A DNA stretch of 64,000 nt from positions 1 to 64,000 of the forward strand of contig NZ_ATWN01000005.1 in the NCBI RefSeq assembly GCF_000421265.1. Reading direction: 5' to 3'. The notes beneath the pieces are model-generated. The model saw only the letters and a list, made by a program, of their open reading frames with translations. It did not search any database and had not been told where the DNA came from. This document shows, one piece after another, positions 56,410 to 64,000 of this stretch. Position numbers and translations under genes: made by a program. How positions within the stretch are numbered: position 1 is the stretch's first letter; each line of letters starts with the position of its first letter. The stretch is from Thalassospira lucentensis MCCC 1A00383 = DSM 14000 (GTDB lineage: Bacteria > Pseudomonadota > Alphaproteobacteria > Rhodospirillales > Thalassospiraceae).

Positions 56410-56958
56410 TTAGTTTGCGGTTACGGCAGGCACCGGCACAGCCGGGAAACGCACATCGCCGTTTTGTATTTCTGAGACTGGCTGCTTTTCAAGCATGCTC
56501 AGTGCGTCATGCACATAGCCAACCAATGCCATCAGTTGTTCGTCACGGACTTCGGTATCGGCATAAAGATTGCGGCTCAAGGCAGCGGCAAGTTCGGCAG
56601 CACCGCTTTGCACACCTTCTTCATATGCAACGATCCGACCGTGGTAGGATTCCGACATTTTACGGATGCGCTTTAAAATTCCAACGTCGCCAATGCCCAT
56701 TTCACGCATGTTTTGATCAAGATCAGCAAACATCACGTCAAATACCTTCTGCGCCAGATCTTTGTCACCATTTTCGGTTTTCAAGCGGCGAAACAGGATG
56801 AAGGCATGGACCAGAATAAGGTCAAATCTGCCCTCCAGCGTGTCGGCAACGCCCAGCTTTGAATAGAATACAGGCTGGCGCGCCTGGGTGACCATTGCGG
56901 TGTAAAGATCGAACGCAGCCGACTGGTTGCGGTCTTTTTTCTTAAGCCATCCAAACAA
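56410..56958 (-). CDS. Ubiquinol-cytochrome c chaperone (CBP3-like)
   Basis: About 182 residues if started at TTG 56958, which has AAGGAG 8 bases upstream; an upstream form from 57075 would add 39 residues overlapping the divergent lipoprotein promoter. The core VFYSKLGVADTLEGRFDLILVHAFILFRRL and FDVMFADLDQNMREMGIGDVGILKRIRKM (shown in parts) is the UQCC/CBP3 family, which in mitochondria and alphaproteobacteria aids cytochrome b / bc1 assembly. Divergent from the BamE-like gene. Confidence 0.85.
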   Translation of the reverse strand: MFGWLKKKDRNQSAAFDLYTAMVTQARQPVFYSKLGVADTLEGRFDLILVHAFILFRRLKTENGDKDLAQKVFDVMFADLDQNMREMGIGDVGILKRIRKMSESYHGRIVAYEEGVQSGAAELAAALSRNLYADTEVRDEQLMALVGYVHDALSMLEKQPVSEIQNGDVRFPAVPVPAVTAN

Positions 56959-57113
56959 CAGTAACACTCCTTCGTTGACATTCCTGTCGTGGCACGCAGA
57001 ATGCCGTAAATCTTCAGGGGCGCATCTGCCCCAAACATTGCCCGGCAATATCATGCGCATCGCGCAGAAACTCAAGGCAATTCCGGTTTGGTTTCAATAA
57101 GAGGGTCGCTCTG

Positions 57114-57572
57114 GTGAGCTTCATGCACAATAAAACTACACGCATTCCCCTGATGATGCTGGCAGGACTGGCCGTCCTGTATGTATCGGCTTGCAGTCCC
57201 CGGGTCGCGTCGCGCGGTAACGCGCCGGAACCAGAAATGCTTGAACAGATCACAATCGGAGAATCGACCAAGGGCGATGTCACCGATATTTTGGGCTCCC
57301 CATCCACCGTCGCCGCGTTTGACGAAAATGTATGGCTTTATATTTCGCGCAGGACGGAAACCGTCGCTTTTTTTGCCCCCGAAACCGTTGAGCAAAAAGT
57401 TGTCCTGATCAGTTTTGACAAGGCGAACCGTGTCGATATCCTCAGCGAATATGATCTTGAAGATGGTAAACCGGTTATTCCATCAGATCGCGTCACGCCG
57501 ACCGAAGGTCGTGAAATGACCATTCTGCAACAGCTGTTTGGCAACCTTGGTCGATTCAGCGAAGGCAAATAA
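57114..57572 (+). CDS. BamE/OmlA-like outer-membrane lipoprotein
   Basis: 152 residues. Signal with lipobox at about 24-27 (VSAC), then EMLEQITIGESTKGDVTDILGSPSTVAAFDENVWLYISRR (shown in parts), the SmpA/OmlA pattern of BamE, a helper lipoprotein of the Bam complex that inserts outer-membrane proteins. GTG start with GAGGG 8 bases upstream; an ATG three codons later is possible. Confidence 0.88.
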   Translation: MSFMHNKTTRIPLMMLAGLAVLYVSACSPRVASRGNAPEPEMLEQITIGESTKGDVTDILGSPSTVAAFDENVWLYISRRTETVAFFAPETVEQKVVLISFDKANRVDILSEYDLEDGKPVIPSDRVTPTEGREMTILQQLFGNLGRFSEGK

Positions 57573-57600
57573 CACGGCATCCTGATCACACCTTCAGGCT

Positions 57601-58575
57601 TTATCGAAAATGGTCGAACCCGCCCGGTGCGAGTTCGGCCATTTTGCCATCTGGCCCGATCAGTTCGACTTGCCCAACCTTGTCGGTAACCGTGCCGATA
57701 ACCGTCACGTGATCACCCAATGCGGCCACGTCATCTGGCGCGCCCGCGATCAGCAATTCATAGTCGTCGCCGCCAGCCAAAACGTTTTGCCATCGGTGTT
57801 CATCATGCTCAACGGCTTGCAACGCGGCATTTGACAGCGGGATTTTCATTCGATCAATCGTCATGCCAACGCTTGATGCAGCACAAATCTTGCGACAATC
57901 CCCCGCCAACCCATCCGATATATCCATCGCAGCAAACCGTTTTCCCAATGCAACGCAGGATTTCGCGATATCAATGCGTGGACGAGGCAACCAATAGCGG
58001 TCTTTTAAGTGATCGCGCGCCACGTCATCAAGGTCATTACAGTCACCCGCCAGGACGGCCAAACCAATCGCCGCGTCACCCAACGTGCCGGTAACGGCCA
58101 AAAGGTCGCCGGGCCGCGCCTGATCGCGTCGCAGAGCCATGCCCGTCGCGACATATCCGAATGCTGTCAGACTGAAAAATGTTGGACCGGGCGTTCCGAC
58201 CGTATCGCCGCCCATCAACGCAACCGAATAGGCCGCACAATCTTTGCCAAACCCTTTGGCGAAGCGTTCTATCCAGTCTTCGGACACATCCGGGCCATAT
58301 CCTGCCGTCAAAACCACGCCAAGCGGGGTCGCGCCCATTGCAGCCAGATCAGAAAGGTTCACACGCAGAACCTTCTTGGCGATCAACTCAGGGGCATCAA
58401 GATTGCGGAAATGGACGTCGGAAACCAACGCGTCGGTGGTGACGACAACTTCACAGCCGGTTGGCGGTGTAAAGACCGCGGCATCATCTTTAAGCGACAA
58501 TGCCGCAGGGTCACGCAGTGCAATAGGCGCAAAATGGCGCGCGATCAGATCAAATTCCCCTGACCGCGCTGCCAT
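57601..58575 (-). CDS. thiL: Thiamine-monophosphate kinase ThiL
   Basis: 324 residues from the ATG at 58575, 1 base after the nusB stop; in-frame codons further up lie inside nusB. SGEFDLIARHFAPI, KDDAAVFTPP with metal Asp residues, VVVTTDALVSDVHF, ALMGGDTVGTPGPTFF and AMDISDGLAGDCRKI are the family marks. It phosphorylates thiamine phosphate to the diphosphate cofactor. The last gene of the glyA-to-thiL operon. Confidence 0.95.
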   Translation of the reverse strand: MAARSGEFDLIARHFAPIALRDPAALSLKDDAAVFTPPTGCEVVVTTDALVSDVHFRNLDAPELIAKKVLRVNLSDLAAMGATPLGVVLTAGYGPDVSEDWIERFAKGFGKDCAAYSVALMGGDTVGTPGPTFFSLTAFGYVATGMALRRDQARPGDLLAVTGTLGDAAIGLAVLAGDCNDLDDVARDHLKDRYWLPRPRIDIAKSCVALGKRFAAMDISDGLAGDCRKICAASSVGMTIDRMKIPLSNAALQAVEHDEHRWQNVLAGGDDYELLIAGAPDDVAALGDHVTVIGTVTDKVGQVELIGPDGKMAELAPGGFDHFR

Positions 58576-58576
58576 A

Positions 58577-59074
58577 TCAGTTTTTCCCGGCTTCACCGGG
58601 ACGCAGCGTTTTGCCAATGCGATCAAGGACCGCATTGACAAGTTTTGGTTCATTCTCATCAAAGAATGAATGGGCTGCATCGACATATTCGGTGATAACA
58701 ACACGCATCGGAACGTCTTCACGCGCCATAAGTTCATAGGTACCGGCACGCATGATGCTGCGCAGAACCGTCTCTAAACGTTTGGTTGTCCAGCCTTTTT
58801 CAAGCGCGCCATCGATCAACGCATCGATATCAACCATGCGGGCCGCGACCCCTTGAACCAGATCGGCAAAGAAGCCGCGATCCGGATCAATCAAATCATC
58901 ATTGGTGATATCAAGATCACGTCCACCTTCGCCATCAAGACGAAAATCGGAATATTCCCGAACGATGTCACCGGCCGAAAGCTGCGACAATTCGGCCTGG
59001 TAAAGTGCCTGAATGGCGGAAAAACGCGCTGCGCTGCGCCGCTGTGCGGCAGATGCCTTTGGTTTATCAGTCAT
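58577..59074 (-). CDS. nusB: Transcription antitermination factor NusB
   Basis: 165 residues: AARFSAIQALYQAELSQLSAGDIV, the RNA-binding start of the fold; IDALIDGALEKGWTTKRLETVLRSIMRAGTYELMAREDVP (parts) and VITEYVDAAHSFFDENEPKLVNAVLD near the C-terminus. With NusE it binds boxA in antitermination of rRNA transcription. Shares 1 base with the ribH stop and abuts thiL, as in most bacteria. Confidence 0.95.
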   Translation of the reverse strand: MTDKPKASAAQRRSAARFSAIQALYQAELSQLSAGDIVREYSDFRLDGEGGRDLDITNDDLIDPDRGFFADLVQGVAARMVDIDALIDGALEKGWTTKRLETVLRSIMRAGTYELMAREDVPMRVVITEYVDAAHSFFDENEPKLVNAVLDRIGKTLRPGEAGKN

Positions 59075-59538
59075 TACTTGTGATGGATTCCAAAATGGTT
59101 TTGAACTTCGATCATCCGCAGAACAGCTTTGGCAGCCTCGCCACCCTTGTTCTTCTGATCGGCCTTACAGCGTGCAATTGCCTGTGCCTCATCCTCAACG
59201 GTCAGGATACCGTTCCCGATCGCCAGTCGAAGATCGAGGCAAAGCTGCATCAAAGCACGGTTGGCTTCTTCGCAGATGTGATCGTAATGGGTCGTTTCGC
59301 CGCGGATAACACATCCAAGAGCCAAATACCCGTCATAACGCGGACCGGTTGCAAGCTCTTGCATTGATTGTACCGCATAACGGATGGCAATTGGCACTTC
59401 GAACGCGCCTGATACCGAAATACGGTCCCACGTTGCGCCACCAGCTTCCAAAGTAGATGCAGCCCCCTTCACGAGGTCTTCAACGATATGCGTGTAATAC
59501 GGCGCATCCACAATCAAAATGTGGGGGGCGTTTTTCAT
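59074..59538 (-). CDS. ribH: 6,7-dimethyl-8-ribityllumazine synthase RibH
   Basis: 154 residues from the ATG at 59538 with AGGAATAAAACC upstream; the longer form would enter the preceding gene. SVSGAFEVPIAIRYA, GCVIRGETTHYDHIC with catalytic His, and GILTVEDEAQAIARC are typical. It condenses the pyrimidine and the butanone phosphate to lumazine, the penultimate step to riboflavin, between RibB and RibE products. 4 bases after the ribB-type gene. Confidence 0.94.
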   Translation of the reverse strand: MKNAPHILIVDAPYYTHIVEDLVKGAASTLEAGGATWDRISVSGAFEVPIAIRYAVQSMQELATGPRYDGYLALGCVIRGETTHYDHICEEANRALMQLCLDLRLAIGNGILTVEDEAQAIARCKADQKNKGGEAAKAVLRMIEVQNHFGIHHK

Positions 59539-59542
59539 GGTT

Positions 59543-60697
59543 TTATTCCTCCGAGACGACAAGCGGACGCTGATCAACCAGATTTAGACCGAAGCCGTCA
59601 AGTCCTACAATGTGGCGCTTGGTATTTGAAAGCAGAATCATGTCGCGAATACCCAGATCATGCAAGATTTGTGCGCCAACGCCGTAATCGCGCAAATCTG
59701 TTTCACCTGTCGCCTGCGCCAGTTCCTGACGCAGGGCTTCGCCGTCTCCGCCATTCATCTCAATCAGTTTTGCAACAGAAGAAGACAGGCTGTTGGGCCG
59801 CGGTTCACGGATCAGAACAACGACGCCACGTCCTTCATCGCCTATCTGGCGCATGGCGGCCGCCAAATGACCATGATGGCCCGACTGGGTATCGCCCAAT
59901 ACATCATCAAGAACATTCAGCGCATGCACACGGGTCAGAACCGGCGCGTCGTCACTGATGTCCCCTTTCACAAGGGCAATATGCTCCGCATAGGTAACGT
60001 TATTAACGTAGAGATGAAGATCGAACTCGCCACCATTCGAACTTTTGATTTTCGTCGTTGCTTTGCGCTGCACGACTTTTTCATGCTTGCGGCGATAACG
60101 GATCAAATCGGCAATCTGGGCAATTTTAAGGTCATGTTTCTTGGCAAATTCAACAAGTTCCGGCAGGCGTGCCATTTCACCGGAATCACTCATGATTTCG
60201 CAAATTACGCCTGACGCATTCAATCCGGCAAGACGCGCAATATCTACCGATGCCTCGGTATGGCCAGCCCGCACAAGAACCCCGCCTGCCCGCGCACGCA
60301 GTGGAAACACATGGCCTGGTGTCACGATATCATGCCGTCCCGCGTTCGGATCAATGGCAACCGCCACCGTGCGCGCACGGTCCGGGGCAGAAATTCCGGT
60401 GGTCACACCTGTTTTTGCCTCAATCGACACGGTAAAAGCCGTTTCGTGGCGGGTGCCGTTATGGGCACTCATCATAGTCAGACCCAATTCGTCGCACCGT
60501 TGGTTCTCAAGGGTCAAACAGATCAATCCGCGCCCGTGGGTCGCCATGAAGTTGATGGCATCCGGGGTTGCCATCTGGGCGGGAATGACAAGGTCGCCTT
60601 CGTTTTCGCGGTCTTCATCATCGACCAGAATAAACATCCGACCATTGCGGGCTTCTTCGATGACGTCTTCGATCGGCGAAAGATAATTGTTTGGCAT
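59543..60697 (-). CDS. ribB: RibB with degenerate RibA-like domain (RibBX type)
   Basis: 384 residues. Residues about 1-205 are an intact 3,4-dihydroxy-2-butanone-4-phosphate synthase: MFILVDDEDRENEGDLV, MATHGRGLICLTLE, TPGHVFPLRARAGGVLVRAGHTEASVD (parts). The rest matches GTP cyclohydrolase II in outline (IALVKGDIS, PVLTRVHALNVLDDVLGD), but the three zinc Cys expected just after the VH motif are absent; ALNVLDDVLGDTQSGHHGHL stands there. Such proteins are described in proteobacteria as RibBX. A working ribA must lie elsewhere. Confidence 0.9.
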   Translation of the reverse strand: MPNNYLSPIEDVIEEARNGRMFILVDDEDRENEGDLVIPAQMATPDAINFMATHGRGLICLTLENQRCDELGLTMMSAHNGTRHETAFTVSIEAKTGVTTGISAPDRARTVAVAIDPNAGRHDIVTPGHVFPLRARAGGVLVRAGHTEASVDIARLAGLNASGVICEIMSDSGEMARLPELVEFAKKHDLKIAQIADLIRYRRKHEKVVQRKATTKIKSSNGGEFDLHLYVNNVTYAEHIALVKGDISDDAPVLTRVHALNVLDDVLGDTQSGHHGHLAAAMRQIGDEGRGVVVLIREPRPNSLSSSVAKLIEMNGGDGEALRQELAQATGETDLRDYGVGAQILHDLGIRDMILLSNTKRHIVGLDGFGLNLVDQRPLVVSEE

Positions 60698-60703
60698 CTG
60701 TGA

Positions 60704-61291
60704 TCAATCCTTGCCCAGCATGCGCGCAACGTAGCGTGCAAGCATGTCGATTTCGAAATTGATCCGGTCACCCGGCAGCTTCGAACCCAACGTGGTGTGT
60801 ATCTGTGTGTGAGGTATCAGATTGATACCGAAAGTGTTTCCGTCAACCTCATTGACCGTCAAAGATACACCTTCAAGGGTCACTGACCCCTTTGACGCAA
60901 TATATTTGGCAAAGGTTTCTGGCACTTCAAAGGTCAGGCGCAAAGAATCACCTTCAGGAACACGTTTGGTCAGTGTCGCGACACCGTCCACATGGCCCGA
61001 CACGATATGCCCGCCCAGTTCGTCACCAACACGTGTCGCTTGTTCAAGATTAACTTTCGATCCCGTCGACAGATCACCAAGCGTTGTCCGGTCAAGACTT
61101 TCGGCAGATGCTTCGATCGCAAACCAGTTGTCGCCGGTTTCAATCACGGTCATGCACGCGCCATTGCACGCAATTGATGCTCCCAAAACGATCTTGGACG
61201 TATCAAATGATGTGGTGAATTCAAAACGGGTATCGCCCGTTTTTTCAATTGCGCGAACGTTTGCAATATCGGTGATAATGCCAGTAAACAT
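60704..61291 (-). CDS. ribE: Riboflavin synthase (alpha subunit)
   Basis: 195 residues in two repeated lumazine-binding barrels: MFTGIITDIANVRAIE with SIACNGACMTVIE in the first, and GDELGGHIVSGHVDGVATL with GSVTLEGVSLTVNEVD in the second. It dismutates two lumazines to riboflavin and the pyrimidine. Spaced 4 bases after ribD and 6 before the ribB-type gene. Confidence 0.95.
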   Translation of the reverse strand: MFTGIITDIANVRAIEKTGDTRFEFTTSFDTSKIVLGASIACNGACMTVIETGDNWFAIEASAESLDRTTLGDLSTGSKVNLEQATRVGDELGGHIVSGHVDGVATLTKRVPEGDSLRLTFEVPETFAKYIASKGSVTLEGVSLTVNEVDGNTFGINLIPHTQIHTTLGSKLPGDRINFEIDMLARYVARMLGKD

Positions 61292-61295
61292 GCAC

Positions 61296-62417
61296 TTAAT
61301 CCGTTTTATTGTCGTAGGTTGTCACGATATCTTCACCTATTTCGCGAACCGAAACACGTTCGAACCGTGGCATATCTGAAAGCTGTTTGACACCCAGTGC
61401 CGCGACCATTGCCTTGCCATCATCGCCCATCATCAACGGGGCCGTAAAGTGAACGACCCGATCAACACAATCCGCTTTGATCAGCCCGGCCGCCAGGTTC
61501 CCGCCACTTTCGACCAGAACACGCGTTAGTCCCAGATCAGCCAACTTTCGCATGACGTCATGTAGGTTCAAATGATCGTCAACGCATCCCGCAGCGATCA
61601 CTTTTACCGAAGTTTTTTCAAATTTTTCCGATAGTTCGGCAAAGTGATCGTCTGATACGACAAGCCAGGTAGGAACCTCATTCGCGGTTTGAACAAGTTT
61701 CGCTGATGCTGGCACACCCCCTGTCCGATCAAGAATGACGCGCACAGGCGATTGATGCTCCCGCCCGGCAATACGACATGTCAGGGTCGGGTCATCGGCA
61801 ACAACGGTGCTGGCACCAACAAGGATTGCATCATGATTGGCCCGCAGAAGATGCCCCTGCGCGCGTGCCACTGTCCCTGTGATCCACTGACTTTCACCGT
61901 GTGCGGTCGCCGAACGTGCATCAAGGGTCGATGCCAGTTTCAGCGTCACGAAAGGACGATGACGCTCAACCCGCGACAGAAACCCTTCGTTCAGACGACG
62001 TGCTTCTTCGCCCAGAAGGCCAACATCAACATTTATCCCTGCATCCCGCAGCATTTGGTGGCCGCGTCCCGATACACGGGCATCGGGGTCCTCAAGCGCA
62101 CTGACAACACGGGAAACACCCGCATCAATCAAACCTGATGCGCATGGTGGGGATTTGCCAAAATGACTACAGGGCTCAAGAGTGACATAGGCCGTCGCCC
62201 CCTTTGCAAGGCTGCCTGCGATATCAAGGGCAACACGTTCAGCGTGCGGACGACCACCGGGTCGGGTATGACCACGCCCGACAACCACACCGTCAGGAGA
62301 AACCAGAACGCACCCAACAGCCGGGTTTGGCCAGACATTTCCCAAACCGCGTTTAGACAGGCTTAACGCGACCCGCATGAAATGCCGGTCGTCTTCTGTA
62401 AACGCGGGGGCTGTCAT
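61296..62417 (-). CDS. ribD: Bifunctional riboflavin deaminase/reductase RibD
   Basis: 373 residues. N-domain deaminase with zinc site HAERVALDIAG and LEPCSHFGKSPPCASGLI; GNVWPNPAVGCVLV near the start. C-domain reductase from about 150: VTLKLASTLDARSATAHGESQWI, DAILVGASTVVADDP, LVESGGNLAAGLI. It carries the second and third steps of the pathway. Start overlaps the nrdR stop by one base (TAATG). I saw no FMN riboswitch upstream. Confidence 0.95.
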   Translation of the reverse strand: MTAPAFTEDDRHFMRVALSLSKRGLGNVWPNPAVGCVLVSPDGVVVGRGHTRPGGRPHAERVALDIAGSLAKGATAYVTLEPCSHFGKSPPCASGLIDAGVSRVVSALEDPDARVSGRGHQMLRDAGINVDVGLLGEEARRLNEGFLSRVERHRPFVTLKLASTLDARSATAHGESQWITGTVARAQGHLLRANHDAILVGASTVVADDPTLTCRIAGREHQSPVRVILDRTGGVPASAKLVQTANEVPTWLVVSDDHFAELSEKFEKTSVKVIAAGCVDDHLNLHDVMRKLADLGLTRVLVESGGNLAAGLIKADCVDRVVHFTAPLMMGDDGKAMVAALGVKQLSDMPRFERVSVREIGEDIVTTYDNKTD

Positions 62418-62890
62418 TACTCTGCGTCCGCCTCTTCTTCCCCGTCCTGCATGTTTTCCACGAATTGTTCGAAATCACGGGCTTCGCGGAAGTTTTTATA
62501 CACTGAAGCGTAGCGCACATACGCCACCTGATCGAGTGCGTTTAACGCCTCCATCACCATTTCACCGATGGTATCGGTGGTAATGTCACTTTCACCGCTG
62601 CTTTCGAGGCGTCGTTGAATGCCATTTAAGGCCTTTTCAACACGCTCGTCCTCGATCGGGCGTTTACGACAGGCCAGAAAGATCGACCGCGCCAGTTTAT
62701 CGCGGTCGAACAATTCGCGTTGCCCGTCGGTTTTAACAACCATCAGTTCACGCAGTTGAACACGTTCAAATGTCGTAAAACGTGATCCGCATGCAGGACA
62801 GAACCGGCGACGGCGAATAGCGTGATGCTCTTCGGTCGGACGGGAATCCTTGACCTGTGTGTCAGTATGTCCGCAAAACGGGCAACGCAT
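62417..62890 (-). CDS. nrdR: Transcriptional repressor NrdR
   Basis: 157 residues: zinc ribbon [18 protein letters not shown]...[18 protein letters not shown], then an ATP-cone ([46 protein letters not shown] in parts). It represses ribonucleotide reductase genes when dATP is bound. An acidic tail ([11 protein letters not shown]) ends the chain. 24 bases after glyA, a common neighbour. Confidence 0.96.
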   Translation of the reverse strand: MRCPFCGHTDTQVKDSRPTEEHHAIRRRRFCPACGSRFTTFERVQLRELMVVKTDGQRELFDRDKLARSIFLACRKRPIEDERVEKALNGIQRRLESSGESDITTDTIGEMVMEALNALDQVAYVRYASVYKNFREARDFEQFVENMQDGEEEADAE

Positions 62891-62914
62891 TTTCTTTACT
62901 CGCTCTTGACGCGA

Positions 62915-64000
62915 TCAGGAATAGATCGGGAAGCGTTTGCAAAGGTCTTCGACCTTCGCACGCGCAGCGGCTTCAACCTCGGAATTGCCTTCCGGGCTAT
63001 CGACCATTGCGTCAAGAACATCACCGATCAGCTCACCGATCTGTTTGAATTCCTCAACACCAAACCCGCGCGTCGTACCGGCTGGTGTACCCAGACGGAT
63101 CCCCGACGTAATGGTTGGTTTTTCGGTATCAAACGGAATGCCGTTTTTGTTGCACGTGATGCCCGCACGCTCAAGTGCGACTTCTGCTGTGTTGCCCTTC
63201 AGGCCCTTGGGACGAAGATCAACCAGCATCAGATGAGTATCCGTGCCACCGGTCACGATATCAAAACCGCGTTTCACCAGAACTTCTGCCAGTGCTTTGG
63301 CATTGTCGATGATCTGCTGCGTATAATCTTTGAATTCCGGACGCAGTGCTTCGCCAAAGGCAACCGCTTTTGCTGCAATCACGTGCATCAACGGACCACC
63401 CTGCAAGCCAGGGAACACAGCCGAGTTGATCTTTTTGCCGATATCAAGATTGTTCGACAGGATCATGCCGCCACGCGGACCACGAAGGGTTTTATGCGTG
63501 GTGGTGGTTACAACGTCAGCATAAGGAAGCGGGCTCGGATGCGCGCCACCGGCAACCAGACCGGCAAAGTGCGCCATATCAACCATCAAAAGTGCACCGA
63601 CCTTATCGGCGATTTCACGGAACCGTTTGAAATCAATCTGGCGCGGAATGGCAGAACCACCTGCAATGATCAAGGCAGGCTTGTGTTCAACAGCCAGTGC
63701 TTCGACCTGATCGTAATCAAGGGTCAAATCGTCTTCACGTACACCGTACTGGATGGCATTGAACCATTTCCCTGACAGGGCCGGACGTGCGCCATGGGTC
63801 AGATGGCCACCAGCATCAAGCGACATCCCCAGAATGGTATCGCCCGGCTTGCACAGTGCCAGCATAACCGCACCGTTCGCCTGCGCACCGGAATGCGGCT
63901 GAACGTTGACAAATTCACAGCCAAACAGTTCTTTGGCGCGGTCAATCGCAAGCTGCTCGGCAACATCAACAAATTCGCACCCGCCGTAATAACGACGCGA
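62915..64000 (-). CDS. glyA: Serine hydroxymethyltransferase GlyA (5' end beyond the window)
   Basis: The frame is open from 62915 to the window edge, about 361 codons; the N-terminal 60 or so residues are missing. Visible at the edge: [18 protein letters not shown] and [18 protein letters not shown], then [19 protein letters not shown] with the pyridoxal phosphate Lys, and [16 protein letters not shown]. It interconverts serine and glycine and feeds one-carbon units on folate. Heads the glyA-nrdR-rib operon. Confidence 0.96.
   Translation of the reverse strand, partial: SRRYYGGCEFVDVAEQLAIDRAKELFGCEFVNVQPHSGAQANGAVMLALCKPGDTILGMSLDAGGHLTHGARPALSGKWFNAIQYGVREDDLTLDYDQVEALAVEHKPALIIAGGSAIPRQIDFKRFREIADKVGALLMVDMAHFAGLVAGGAHPSPLPYADVVTTTTHKTLRGPRGGMILSNNLDIGKKINSAVFPGLQGGPLMHVIAAKAVAFGEALRPEFKDYTQQIIDNAKALAEVLVKRGFDIVTGGTDTHLMLVDLRPKGLKGNTAEVALERAGITCNKNGIPFDTEKPTITSGIRLGTPAGTTRGFGVEEFKQIGELIGDVLDAMVDSPEGNSEVEAAARAKVEDLCKRFPIYS

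Noticed and set aside
62891..62914. FMN riboswitch before the riboflavin genes
   Set aside because: The rib genes lie within an operon behind nrdR with gaps of a few bases; there is no room for an aptamer and none of its conserved segments were seen.
62822..63775. A 317-codon plus-strand frame across nrdR and glyA
   Set aside because: Antisense to two conserved genes with intact motifs; composition is that of a shadow frame.

Overview
The window looks like a chromosome segment of a free-living, probably marine alphaproteobacterium of the Rhodospirillales, with Thalassospira as my best guess. This is inferred from gene content and synteny: a fused ispDF, the dusB-ntrB-ntrC-ntrY-ntrX-trkA-hfq-hflX series, yceD-plsX-fabH-ihfA-merR, a RibB with a degenerate second domain, and a complete ectoine operon. 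Most of the right half is conserved housekeeping sequence. The left third is accessory and catabolic.

Region by region. (1) 1-6100, mobile DNA: the end of an IS3-family element, then a tightly packed leftward four-gene module of three tyrosine recombinases plus a small coiled-coil accessory protein, visibly AT-richer than the rest. The largest recombinase is broken by one in-frame TAA. Two 24-bp inverted repeats of identical geometry lie just past the last gene. (2) 6104-16074, carbohydrate uptake: two ABC systems of the ribose/fructose type, two periplasmic binding proteins, a Gfo/Idh/MocA dehydrogenase, an SDR epimerase and a divergent LacI-family regulator. The two leftward promoters share a 12-bp AT-rich motif lying over the -10 box, a candidate operator. 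(3) 16324-28785, carboxylate acquisition: a TctE/TctD-type two-component system divergent from a solute-binding protein, a citryl-CoA-lyase-like and class III CoA-transferase pair divergent from an IclR regulator, then tctC-tctB-tctA followed in the same direction by a chemoreceptor and an AbrB-type membrane protein. (4) 28867-33766, ectoine: a divergent EctR-like MarR regulator, ectA, ectB, ectC and the dedicated aspartokinase, ending in an intrinsic terminator.

(5) 33863-47824: mazG, an AraC/GyrI-like regulator, an inositol-monophosphatase-family enzyme, hflX, hfq, a HAD phosphatase, trkA, then the nitrogen-control genes ntrX, ntrY, ntrC, ntrB and dusB, mostly co-oriented leftward. (6) 48029-52473: a CcsA-like membrane protein, ispDF, yciB, cutA, a small unknown gene, an exported histidine phosphatase and tRNA-Pro(GGG). 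(7) 52542-57572: a MerR-type regulator, ihfA, fabH, plsX, a DUF177 protein, a cytochrome bc1 assembly chaperone and a BamE-like lipoprotein. (8) 57601-64000: a compact leftward operon running glyA (cut by the window edge), nrdR, ribD, ribE, ribB-type, ribH, nusB, thiL.

The best places for something undescribed are the recombinase module with its paired inverted repeats and the carboxylate uptake/activation/chemotaxis cluster. All functional calls rest on reading the translated sequences; no database search was possible.
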